Below the pieces are notes generated by a model that worked only from the letters and a program-made list of their open reading frames with translations, was not told where the DNA came from and ran no database searches. From NCBI RefSeq assembly GCF_005771565.1, contig NZ_VAWA01000006.1:104293-168292 (forward strand): a DNA stretch of 64,000 nucleotides, written 5' to 3'. Position 1 is the stretch's first letter. Every line of letters begins with the position of its first letter. The stretch is from Nesterenkonia sphaerica. Lineage in GTDB: Bacteria > Actinomycetota > Actinomycetes > Actinomycetales > Micrococcaceae. This document shows positions 27,216 to 34,854 of this stretch, one piece after another. The position numbers and the translations under genes were made by a program.

Positions 27216-27554
27216 GTGACTGAACTGCCGGAGACGATGACTGCTGATACTGCCGAGCGCACCACATGGATGCGCCGCTACACTCTGGACCCGGCACTGG
27301 CGGAGGAGTTTGTGCAGTTCCTCAGCAAAGAGGTGTTTCCGGCTCGTGAGGGCCGTGGGTTCACCATTGAGTCGGTGTGGTTGGACAATGACAAGTCCCA
27401 GCTGACGTGGTTCGTCTCGCGGTTGGGCAGCTCAGCGGAGTTCGCCGCGGCCGAGCAGGCGTGGGAGGACTCCGCGGAGCGTGCGGAGATATTTGCCGGC
27501 AGGCCTCAGTACGTCACCGGTAAGGATCTGCGCGAGGTCACTCGTCTGCGGTGA
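27216..27554 (+). CDS. Small NIPSNAP/ABM-like dimeric barrel protein
   Basis: Soluble 112-residue protein. The pattern (TTWMRRYTLDPALAEEF, then VFPAREGRGFTIESVW, then QLTWFVSRLGSSAEFAAAE) resembles NIPSNAP or antibiotic-biosynthesis-monooxygenase type ferredoxin-like dimeric barrels. GTG at 27216 has GAGGAG 6 bases upstream; the open frame starts 105 bases earlier without a ribosome site. Its 3' end overlaps the convergent MFS gene by 17 bp. The catalytic role, if any, is unknown. Confidence 0.72.
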   Translation: MTELPETMTADTAERTTWMRRYTLDPALAEEFVQFLSKEVFPAREGRGFTIESVWLDNDKSQLTWFVSRLGSSAEFAAAEQAWEDSAERAEIFAGRPQYVTGKDLREVTRLR

Positions 27555-29016
27555 CCGGCGTGCTGCGCTGCCGCTGACGCTGCGTGGCGGCGCGCCGGGC
27601 AGCACCCACCGCGGCGACCACCGAGAAGACCATGATCCCGGCGACCAGCAGGGCCACCACCAGCAGTGCCGACTGGTGGTCGAAGCCTGACAGCACCCCG
27701 AAATAGACTGCGGTGACCACGGCGAGGCCGATAGCGGTCACCACCCGCTGGGCGCTCTGCGCCACTCCCCCGGCCGCGCCGGCCATCGGTTCGGGCACGT
27801 CCTGCATGGACAGCGTCTGGGCGCTGGGGATGATCAGCGCCTGAGAGAGCCCGTTGACCCCGAGCGCCACGGCGACCCAGCCGACTGAGGCCCACGGTGT
27901 GGTCTCCAGCAGCGCGGCTGCGGCGAGGACCAGCATCGAGACCACCGCCGCGATGCTGCCCAAGACCAGCATCCGCGCACCCATCCGTTCCACCCGGCGC
28001 CCGACCTGGGCAGCGAGCAGAATGACCATGCCCGCGCTGGGCAGCATCACCAGCCCGGCGGTCAGCGCGCTGAGCCCCAACCCCTGCTGCACGTAGATGG
28101 CCACCACCGCCCAGATGCCCGGCATCCCGGCGAAGTAGAGGATGAGGACCGCGGAGTTCCAGGTGTAGCTGGGCAGAGTGAACAGCGCAATGTTCACCAT
28201 TGGCGCCTCGGCGTCGCGCTCCCCCAGGCGTTTCTCCCACCAGAACCAGAGCCCCAGCAGAGCCAGGCCCGCCACCGCTACTGCGGCACCGGTGAGGTTC
28301 TGGTACTGGATCACCGGCAGCATCACACACACAATGGCCACCGACAGCAGCACAGCCCCCAGCGGGTCGAGCTTTCCGAGCCCGCGCTGAACACCGGCCC
28401 TGCGGGAGCGTGCGGAGTCGCCGTCCTGGAATTTCGGCAGCCAGCAGAAGGCCGCAATCAGCGCCACCGCAGTGACCGGCACATTGAGCAGGAACACCAG
28501 GCGCCACCCGGCCTCGGCGGAGGCACTGTCAATCAGCACCCCGGCCAGTAGTGGCCCCACGGCGACCGCGACGCCGATCACGGTGCTCATCAGGCCGTAG
28601 GCGCGGCCCCGCGCCTGGCCGGTGAACATCCGCTGGATGATACCGATGATCTGCGGCACCAGCATCGCCGCCCCCAGGCCTGCCACGATGCGCATCGCGT
28701 TGAGCATCAGTGGGCTCGGCGAGAAGGCCGCGGCCAGGGAGGCGGCAGCGAACACAGCGGTGCCCAGGAGGAAGAATCGCCTGCGGCCCCAGAGGTCGCC
28801 GGCCCGGCCAGCTGGGACCAGACCCACTCCGAAGGCCAACGCATAGCCGGAGAGCACCCATTGGAGGTCGGCGGCGGTGGCGCCGAGGCCTTCCTCGATC
28901 GCGGGCAGGGCGACCATCACCGAGGAGATGCTCATCAGCGAGGCGAAGAGGGGCAGCAGCAGCGCGGTGAGGACGCGGGCGCTCGGAGCCGCTCCCGGGC
29001 GGTGCCGGTCGCGCAC
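27538..29016 (-). CDS. MFS drug/metabolite exporter (DHA2, 14-helix type)
   Basis: Proton-coupled major facilitator of 492 residues, long enough for 14 helices. It has the motif A loop GRAGDLWGRRRFFL between helices 2 and 3, and the antiporter motif C region GVAVAVGPLLAGVL in helix 5. These indicate a DHA2-family exporter, as for antiseptics, antibiotics or metabolites. No regulator gene is adjacent. The gene is 8 bp downstream of the hypothetical membrane protein gene at 29025. Substrate unknown. Confidence 0.88.
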   Translation of the reverse strand: MRDRHRPGAAPSARVLTALLLPLFASLMSISSVMVALPAIEEGLGATAADLQWVLSGYALAFGVGLVPAGRAGDLWGRRRFFLLGTAVFAAASLAAAFSPSPLMLNAMRIVAGLGAAMLVPQIIGIIQRMFTGQARGRAYGLMSTVIGVAVAVGPLLAGVLIDSASAEAGWRLVFLLNVPVTAVALIAAFCWLPKFQDGDSARSRRAGVQRGLGKLDPLGAVLLSVAIVCVMLPVIQYQNLTGAAVAVAGLALLGLWFWWEKRLGERDAEAPMVNIALFTLPSYTWNSAVLILYFAGMPGIWAVVAIYVQQGLGLSALTAGLVMLPSAGMVILLAAQVGRRVERMGARMLVLGSIAAVVSMLVLAAAALLETTPWASVGWVAVALGVNGLSQALIIPSAQTLSMQDVPEPMAGAAGGVAQSAQRVVTAIGLAVVTAVYFGVLSGFDHQSALLVVALLVAGIMVFSVVAAVGAARRAATQRQRQRSTPVTADE

Positions 29017-29024
29017 TGAACGGC

Positions 29025-29657
29025 TCAGCGTTTGACCTCCCGGAGGTAGCGGGCGACGTCGGGATTGAAGGCGAGCACCAGCCAGTAGACGTTCACGCCG
29101 ATCCAGATCAGCGTGACCACCACCGTGGCAAAGTCTGTGGGTCCGCCCAGGACGAACCCGAAGATCCCGAAGAATGCCCCGAGGACGGCGAAGATGATTC
29201 CGACGATTCTGGCCCAGCTCTTCGCCGCCCGGAGCCCGTAATAGACCATGAGATAGATCCCGAGCCCGATCAGTGCGAAGACCACGGTCACCCCGAGGAC
29301 CATCGACAGGTAGCCCTCAATGTCGCTGCGATCCACGGTTTGACCGGCGGCGGTGAGCTGCTGCTGGAAGTCGCTGATCATCTGCTCCCGGAAAGTGGCA
29401 GTGTTCATCATGATGAAGCTCACCAACTGGTTGATCAGGTACACCGCAAGCGAGAGCAGTGTGAACCGTTTCAGCTTGCGGAACTTCTCCGGCTCTGGGA
29501 CGGGTCTGCCGTAAGCCTGGGGGTCATAAGGCTCAGTGCCGTACCTGGAGGAACTGGGGCCGGGCTCGGGTGGGCGACCCGCCCCGGAAGCGGCACTCTG
29601 GTCAGGGAGCCCCCACTGTGGGTCCTGGGAGCGATCCTCATGCGGTGGGTTACTCAT
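29025..29657 (-). CDS. Hypothetical membrane protein with proline-rich N-terminus
   Basis: 210 residues: a polar, Pro/Ser-rich cytoplasmic tail (about 1-62), a first transmembrane helix (about 65-85), an outside loop of about 35 residues, and three further helices, ending FNPDVARYLREVKR. No domain recognised. It lies between the ABC permease (51 bp upstream) and the MFS gene (8 bp downstream) on the same strand, so cotranscription with either is possible. Confidence 0.7.
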   Translation of the reverse strand: MSNPPHEDRSQDPQWGLPDQSAASGAGRPPEPGPSSSRYGTEPYDPQAYGRPVPEPEKFRKLKRFTLLSLAVYLINQLVSFIMMNTATFREQMISDFQQQLTAAGQTVDRSDIEGYLSMVLGVTVVFALIGLGIYLMVYYGLRAAKSWARIVGIIFAVLGAFFGIFGFVLGGPTDFATVVVTLIWIGVNVYWLVLAFNPDVARYLREVKR

Positions 29658-29708
29658 TGTTCCTCCTTGTGCTGTGACGTGTCTGTGGTGCGTATCCTTC
29701 GATTCTGC

Positions 29709-30992
29709 CTATTCATACCGCAGCGCCTCAATGGGATCTTTCTTTGCCGCACGCGCCGCCGGCAGGGTGCCGGCCAGGAACGCGATGATCAGGATGAGCA
29801 GGAAGATGCCGCCGATCGCCAAGGGGTCGAGGCCGAACAGGCTCAGCTCGGCAAATCCGCCCAGCGGGCCGTCGTCGGCAGTGAGCAGACCGTTGGTGAC
29901 GAATCCGGCGATGAGCCCCAGTCCGATACCGGCGACTGAGCCCATCACTCCGATGAGCACAGCCTCCATGGAGAACAAGGTGAAGACCTTCGCACGGGAC
30001 ATGCCCAGCGCTTTCATCAGCCCGATCTCCCGGGTCCGCTCCTGGACGCTCATCAGCAGCGTATTGACGATCCCGAAGCTGGCTGCCAGCAGGGCGATCA
30101 GCGCAAAACCGGACAGTATCCACGTGATGGCGTCAATGACCGCTTCGAACATGGCGATCTGGTCCTCTACGGTCAGGCCCCAGAGCCCCTCTTCGGCCAG
30201 CGCCGCCTTCACGGTGTCCTCGTTCTCTGCGAGGTTCTCAATCTCCGCTGCCGCCATGATGTAGGACTCCGGGAGCTGGCCCTCGTACCCGTCGGCGTTG
30301 ACGGCGGCCACCTCCTCCGCCAGCGCCACCGAGGGAATCGGTGAGAAGCCCACCCCTGCCAGGGTGCCCTGGGTGACCCCGACCACTTCGGCCTCCACCT
30401 CGGTGATCTGGCCTACTGCGTTAGGGGCCGCGACGATCAGCGTCTCCCCCAGCACCGCCTCCGGGTCCGCAGCTCCGAAGATCTCCAACCAGTCCTCAGG
30501 GACGGTGGCCTCCATGCTGCTGCGATCCGGTGCCCCTCCTGCGGCATATTCAGCCAGCACGTCGTTGAGCGCATATTCGAACTGTGCCTGGTATTGATTT
30601 CCCCCGGTGGTCTGAACGTATTCCAGCTGCGCGGCGACCTCTGTGTCGACCCCGGCCACGTGATCCAGCTCTTGGATGGTCTCCACATCTGTCGCGGAGA
30701 GCATGCCTGTCCGGAAGCCGGAGTCCACCTCGGCGCCTGCTTCCGGGTCGTATTCGGGCGGTCCGTCCTGCTCCTGCGCGCCGGCCTCCATCTGCGGCAC
30801 CACGTAAATGGTGTCCTCGACACCGAAACCGCCGAAGACCCGGTCCACCGTCTGGTTGATTCCGGCGCCCAGACCTGAGGTGAGCGTCAGAGTGAAGGCT
30901 CCGATGACGATCGCCACCACCGTCAGCGCGGTACGCAGTTTGGATCGGAGTGTGTTGCTCAGCGCTGAACGTGTCAGGTCCACGGATTTCAT
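29709..30992 (-). CDS. MacB/FtsX-type ABC transporter permease
   Basis: Permease of a mechanotransmission-type ABC system (427 residues). There is an N-terminal helix (about 21-42) after SNTLRSKLRTALTVVAIVIGAF, a large outside domain (about 45-285) that is strongly acidic, then three C-terminal helices of the FtsX domain with SVQERTREIGLMKALGMS, and the ending DPIEALRYE. The partner ATPase is encoded immediately upstream with a 4-bp overlap. No membrane-fusion or outer partner is present, as expected in a Gram-positive. It may export a peptide or lipoprotein or transmit signals; the substrate is unknown. Confidence 0.88.
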   Translation of the reverse strand: MKSVDLTRSALSNTLRSKLRTALTVVAIVIGAFTLTLTSGLGAGINQTVDRVFGGFGVEDTIYVVPQMEAGAQEQDGPPEYDPEAGAEVDSGFRTGMLSATDVETIQELDHVAGVDTEVAAQLEYVQTTGGNQYQAQFEYALNDVLAEYAAGGAPDRSSMEATVPEDWLEIFGAADPEAVLGETLIVAAPNAVGQITEVEAEVVGVTQGTLAGVGFSPIPSVALAEEVAAVNADGYEGQLPESYIMAAAEIENLAENEDTVKAALAEEGLWGLTVEDQIAMFEAVIDAITWILSGFALIALLAASFGIVNTLLMSVQERTREIGLMKALGMSRAKVFTLFSMEAVLIGVMGSVAGIGLGLIAGFVTNGLLTADDGPLGGFAELSLFGLDPLAIGGIFLLILIIAFLAGTLPAARAAKKDPIEALRYE

Positions 30993-31777
30993 CGGCGCGC
31001 TCCTCTGCCGAACGGGAGGATGCGGCGCCGCGGCCGCGATGCCCCATGGGGCGCGGCGCGCCGCTGTCTACCGGCACCGGCGGGCAGCACGCCGGTATGC
31101 TCGTCGACAATCTGCCCGTCCTGCATGATCAGGCGGCGTTGGCACTTCCCGGCCAGGTCCTCGTCATGGGTGACCACCACCAGGGTGATCCCGTGCTCGC
31201 GCTGGAGGTTGAGCAGGATGTCCTCCACGGTCTCGCTGGTAGCGCTGTCCAGGTTGCCGGTGGGCTCGTCGGCGAAGACCACATCGGGGTTGTTGATCAG
31301 CGCCCGGGCGATGCACGCCCGCTGCTTCTGTCCGCCGGAGAGGTCGGTGGCCCGGTTTTTCGCCTTATCCGCCATTTCCAGCTGCTCCAAGGCGCCCATC
31401 CCCCGCCTGTCCCGCTCTGCCCGGGGGACCCCGGCAATCTTCAGCGGCAGAGTCACATTCTCCAGGACCGTCTGATGGGGGTTGAGGAAGAACTGCTGGA
31501 AGACGAACCCGAATGTTTCGTTCCGCAGCGCAGAGACCACCTTGGGCTTGAGCTTGCTGACCGGACGCCCGTCGAGCGCCACCACTCCTGAAGTGGGCTC
31601 GTCCAGCAGGGCCAGCAGGTGCATCAGCGTGGACTTGCCCGATCCTGACTTCCCGACTATTGCTACCGATTCCCCCCGGTGGATTCCGAAAGTCAGGCCC
31701 TTTAGTGCATGAAACTGCGCCGGGCCGCGCCCATAGACCTTGACCAGGTTCTCCGTTTCAAGAACGGGTGTGCTCAT
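30989..31777 (-). CDS. ABC transporter ATPase (MacB/LolD type)
   Basis: ATP-binding subunit for the adjacent FtsX-like permease. The 262 residues contain Walker A VGKSGSGKST (41-50), Q-loop FVFQQF, signature LSGGQKQR and Walker B VVFADEPTGNLDS, the LolD-like form. After the ABC core there is an unusual basic tail (from about residue 225, Arg/Pro/Gly-rich) not needed for ATPase function. It is the first gene of the pair, divergent from the DrrA-like gene at 31942. Confidence 0.9.
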   Translation of the reverse strand: MSTPVLETENLVKVYGRGPAQFHALKGLTFGIHRGESVAIVGKSGSGKSTLMHLLALLDEPTSGVVALDGRPVSKLKPKVVSALRNETFGFVFQQFFLNPHQTVLENVTLPLKIAGVPRAERDRRGMGALEQLEMADKAKNRATDLSGGQKQRACIARALINNPDVVFADEPTGNLDSATSETVEDILLNLQREHGITLVVVTHDEDLAGKCQRRLIMQDGQIVDEHTGVLPAGAGRQRRAAPHGASRPRRRILPFGRGARR

Positions 31778-31900
31778 TGATGCCTCTCGCTTGCCATGGA
31801 CTGTGCTCTCAGTCTTCCTGATCAGCGGAAACTTCGCATGATTGCGCAGTCACCCTGACGCCAGCGGGTACCCCACATCTGAGACCGGCACGGGACTATT

Positions 31901-31934
31901 TTGCTAGCAAGCCCTTTAGTTTACTGTGTAAAGT
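31901..31934. promoter_or_regulatory. Two palindromes and a -10-like box before the DrrA-like gene
   Basis: TTGCTAGCAA (31901-31910) is a perfect 10-bp palindrome. TTTAC-TGT-GTAAA (31920-31932) is a 5-3-5 inverted repeat. TAAAGT (31929-31934) resembles a -10 box and ends 7 bases before the ATG at 31942, so the transcript may be leaderless. The palindromes could be operators of a TetR/MarR/PadR-type repressor, but no such gene is adjacent. Confidence 0.45.
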
Positions 31935-31941
31935 ATTGGTC

Positions 31942-32949
31942 ATGCCCGTCCCGTCCGCCCTAGAGTCTGCTGCGCCCACCCATGGCGGGCCCGAGCCGGC
32001 CATCCGCGCCGTCGACCTAGTGAAGAAGTACGGAGATTTCGCTGCGGTCGACGGGATCAGCTTCACGGTCTCCCGCGGGGAGGCCTTCGGCCTGCTCGGC
32101 CCCAATGGGGCGGGGAAGTCCACCACCATGCGGATGATCGCAGCGGTGGCCTCGCGCACGGCTGGGCAGATGCAGGTCGCAGGCCTGGACCCGGAGCAGC
32201 ACGGCCCGGAGGTGCGCGCCCGGCTTGGGGTGGTGCCCCAGCAGGACAATCTGGACGAGGAGCTCACCGTCCGGGAGAACATCGTCATGTACGGCCGTTA
32301 CTTCGGCCTGCCGCGGCGGTACCTGCTGACCAAGGCGGATGAACTGCTGGAGTTCGCCCAGCTCAGCGCGAAGGCGAACTCCCGGGTGGAGGACCTTTCA
32401 GGCGGCATGAAGCGCCGGCTGACCATTGCCCGGGCTCTGGTCAATGAGCCCGAGGTCCTGCTTCTGGATGAGCCCACCACGGGCCTGGACCCACAGGCGC
32501 GGCACGTGCTGTGGGACCGGCTGTTCCGGCTCAAAGAGTTCGGCACCACCTTGGTGCTGACCACCCATCACATGGATGAGGCCGAACAGCTCTGCGACCG
32601 CCTGGTGGTGGTGGACCACGGCACCATCATGGCCCAGGGCTCCCCGCCGAACCTGATTCGCCAACACTCCACCCGGGAGGTGCTGGAACTGCGTTTCGGC
32701 ACCGATCGCAATGCCGAGCAAGCGGAGACCCTCAAACAGGTGCTCACCCACACTGATGCTGGCGCCGGAGAGGTCGGGTTCAGCCATGTGGAGGTGCTCC
32801 CGGACCGTCTGATGATCTACGCCGAGCAGGCCGAGGCGGCACTGGAGAAGATCCACGCCGCCGGGCACAAGCCCATGACCTCGCTGGTGCGCCGGTCCTC
32901 GCTGGAGGATGTCTTCCTGCGCCTGACCGGGCGGTCACTCATTGACTGA
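31942..32949 (+). CDS. DrrA-like ABC exporter ATPase
   Basis: ATPase of the daunorubicin-resistance (DrrA) type, serving ABC-2 exporters of drugs or lipids. It has Walker A GPNGAGKST, signature LSGGMKRRL, Walker B LLLDEPTTGLDP, and the C-terminal DrrA-specific domain ending in LEDVFLRLTGRSL. ATG at 31942 gives 335 residues; a TTG six bases upstream is also open. No ribosome site is visible, consistent with a leaderless start behind TAAAGT. The stop overlaps the permease gene by 8 bp, so the two form one unit. Confidence 0.9.
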   Translation: MPVPSALESAAPTHGGPEPAIRAVDLVKKYGDFAAVDGISFTVSRGEAFGLLGPNGAGKSTTMRMIAAVASRTAGQMQVAGLDPEQHGPEVRARLGVVPQQDNLDEELTVRENIVMYGRYFGLPRRYLLTKADELLEFAQLSAKANSRVEDLSGGMKRRLTIARALVNEPEVLLLDEPTTGLDPQARHVLWDRLFRLKEFGTTLVLTTHHMDEAEQLCDRLVVVDHGTIMAQGSPPNLIRQHSTREVLELRFGTDRNAEQAETLKQVLTHTDAGAGEVGFSHVEVLPDRLMIYAEQAEAALEKIHAAGHKPMTSLVRRSSLEDVFLRLTGRSLID

Positions 32950-34741
32950 ACCGACGACGGCGCCGCCGACCACCCTGCCCGCAGGGCGCCGGTCACCGGC
33001 GGCTGACAAAGACCTGCTGACCCGGCGGGTGCGCCGATTCGGCGCGCTGTACCAGGCCGAGGCCACTCTGCGTGCCATGCGCGCCTACGGCGGCGTCATC
33101 CTCTTCTCCTCCACCTTCCAGCCGATCATGTACGTCCTGGCGATGGGGCTGGGACTCGGGGTGCTGGTGGGAGCCGAGACGGACTTCTCCGCCTACGGGG
33201 CGGATTCCTATCTGATGTACATCGCCCCGGCCATCCTCGCCTCCACTGTGGCGATGACCGCCGGCATCGAATTCACCTTCCCGGTGATGGAGGGGTTCAA
33301 GTGGCGCCGCAAGTACTTCGGCGCCCAGGCGACCACCCTTCAGCCTCAGCAGATTGCCACAGGGCACATCCTGGCCGTCTGCTGCCGGTTCGGCATCCAC
33401 GCCCTGATCTTCACCGCAGTGCTCTTCGCCTTCGGCGCACTGAGCTCCCCGGCTGCAATGCTGATGATCTTCTCTGCGGTGCTGGGCGGCCTGGCCATGG
33501 GCCTGCCCATCATGGCCTATATCTCCACCCTGCGGGATGAAAAGGGCCACGCGGCCATGATTCAGCGCTTCGTCATCATGCCGCTGTTCCTCTTCTCCGG
33601 AACGTTCTACCCGCTGACCAACCTCCCCCAGTTCCTTCAGGTCATCGGCTGGATCTCCCCCATGTGGCACGCCAATGAGCTGGGCCGCATCCTGGCCTTC
33701 GGCCAGCCGACCCCGCTGTGGCTGGTGGTAGTGCACGCCGGGTATCTGCTGAGCATTGTGGTGTTGGCCTGGCTCGCGGTTCGCCGGGTGTTCATCCGCC
33801 GGCTGGGGTACCAGGAGTGGCGGGGGCGGATCCCTGGGCTGAAGGCCGACCAGCGCCGTCAGCACAAACAGGACGCCAAGGAGTCGCAGAATGTGGCGTA
33901 CCAGCGCAGTGCAAGCACCCCAGGCGCCACCTTCCGCCGCGGCGTCGGCGCCAACTACTACTCCGGCAACATCCGGGCTGTCTTCAGCCGCGGCATGGCG
34001 GCGATCCGCAACAACCGGGGCCTCATTCTGCTCTCCGGCTTCCTCGAACCGGTGCTTTTCCTGGCCAGCTTCGGCCTCGGCGTCTCCCCGATGATTTCGG
34101 GGGTCGACGCCGAACAGGCGGGTCTGGCCGGACAGGACACCATCACCTACGCCGCCTTCATTGCACCTGCCCTGTTGGCGGTCTCCGCCATGAACGGTGC
34201 AGTGTTCGACTCCACCTGGAACGTGTTCTTCAAGCTGAAGATCACCAAGCTCTACCACACCATGATGGCCACCTCCCTGGGGCCGGTGGACGTCGCCGTG
34301 GGTGAGATCTGCCTGGCCCTGTTCCGCGGCGGCGTCTACGCCTTCGGCTTCCTGACCGTCCTGCTGGCCACCGGCCTGGTGACGCCGATCTCCGCCGTGC
34401 TGATGTGGTTCACCGCCCTGTTCATCGCACTGGGATTCGCCTGTGTGGGCATGGCGGTGACCAGCTTCATGAAGCGCTTTCAGCAGATGGACTGGATGAT
34501 GATGGTGCTGATTCCGATGTTCCTGTTCTCCGCCACGCTGTTCCCCATCAGTGTCTACCCGGCTGGAGTCCAAGCCCTGATCCAGGCCCTGCCCCTGTGG
34601 CACGGGGTGGAGCTGATGCGCGATATCGCGTTCTGGGACTTCAGCGCCCTGACCCTGGTGCACATCAGCTACTACCTGGTGATGATCGGCGCCGGCGGAG
34701 CCCTGGCCGCCTTCCGGATGAAGGCCCTCTTCCTGAGGTAA
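32942..34741 (+). CDS. Fused tandem ABC-2 permease (two permease domains in one chain)
   Basis: A 599-residue protein in which two complete ABC-2 (NodJ/DrrB-like) permease domains are joined. The first spans about 1-285 (APAILASTVAMTAGIEFTFPVMEGFKW as conserved core, then LFLFSGTFYPL). A charged linker follows (about 286-345, Gln/Lys/Arg-rich). The second spans about 346-599 (IAPALLAVSAMNGAVFDSTWNVFFK, then MFLFSATLFPISVYP). Paired permeases are usually separate genes. The TTG at 32942 overlaps the ATPase gene by 8 bp. The substrate is unknown. Confidence 0.88.
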   Translation: MTEPTTAPPTTLPAGRRSPAADKDLLTRRVRRFGALYQAEATLRAMRAYGGVILFSSTFQPIMYVLAMGLGLGVLVGAETDFSAYGADSYLMYIAPAILASTVAMTAGIEFTFPVMEGFKWRRKYFGAQATTLQPQQIATGHILAVCCRFGIHALIFTAVLFAFGALSSPAAMLMIFSAVLGGLAMGLPIMAYISTLRDEKGHAAMIQRFVIMPLFLFSGTFYPLTNLPQFLQVIGWISPMWHANELGRILAFGQPTPLWLVVVHAGYLLSIVVLAWLAVRRVFIRRLGYQEWRGRIPGLKADQRRQHKQDAKESQNVAYQRSASTPGATFRRGVGANYYSGNIRAVFSRGMAAIRNNRGLILLSGFLEPVLFLASFGLGVSPMISGVDAEQAGLAGQDTITYAAFIAPALLAVSAMNGAVFDSTWNVFFKLKITKLYHTMMATSLGPVDVAVGEICLALFRGGVYAFGFLTVLLATGLVTPISAVLMWFTALFIALGFACVGMAVTSFMKRFQQMDWMMMVLIPMFLFSATLFPISVYPAGVQALIQALPLWHGVELMRDIAFWDFSALTLVHISYYLVMIGAGGALAAFRMKALFLR

Positions 34742-34757
34742 CCCCACCCCCTCTCCC

Positions 34758-34828
34758 GCACAGCGTCGCGGGATGTGGGAAATGGGGGCCGATTTGGCGG
34801 CAGTTTCCCACATCGGGAGACGCTGTGC
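34758..34828. repeat. Dispersed palindrome, copy 1
   Basis: A 71-bp hairpin: left arm GCACAGCGTCGCGGGATGTG..., right arm ...CACATCGGGAGACGCTGTGC, about 22 of 25 arm bases complementary, with the loop around GGGGGCCGATTTGGCGG. It lies between the stop of the fused permease and the 3' end of the convergent serine hydrolase gene. It shares arm sequence with copies at 56461 and 57640. Confidence 0.8.
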
Positions 34829-34854
34829 CGTGGCAGTCCCCGGTCAGGGGCGCT

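Noticed and set aside
31871..31890. CCCACATCTGAGAC resembling the right arm of the dispersed palindrome
   Set aside because: No matching left arm nearby; a 10-base resemblance can arise by chance.
32993..34813. 606-codon open frame on the minus strand opposite the fused permease
   Set aside because: His/Gln/Gly-rich translation with no hydrophobic pattern or motif; it is the GC-driven antisense shadow of a clear permease gene.
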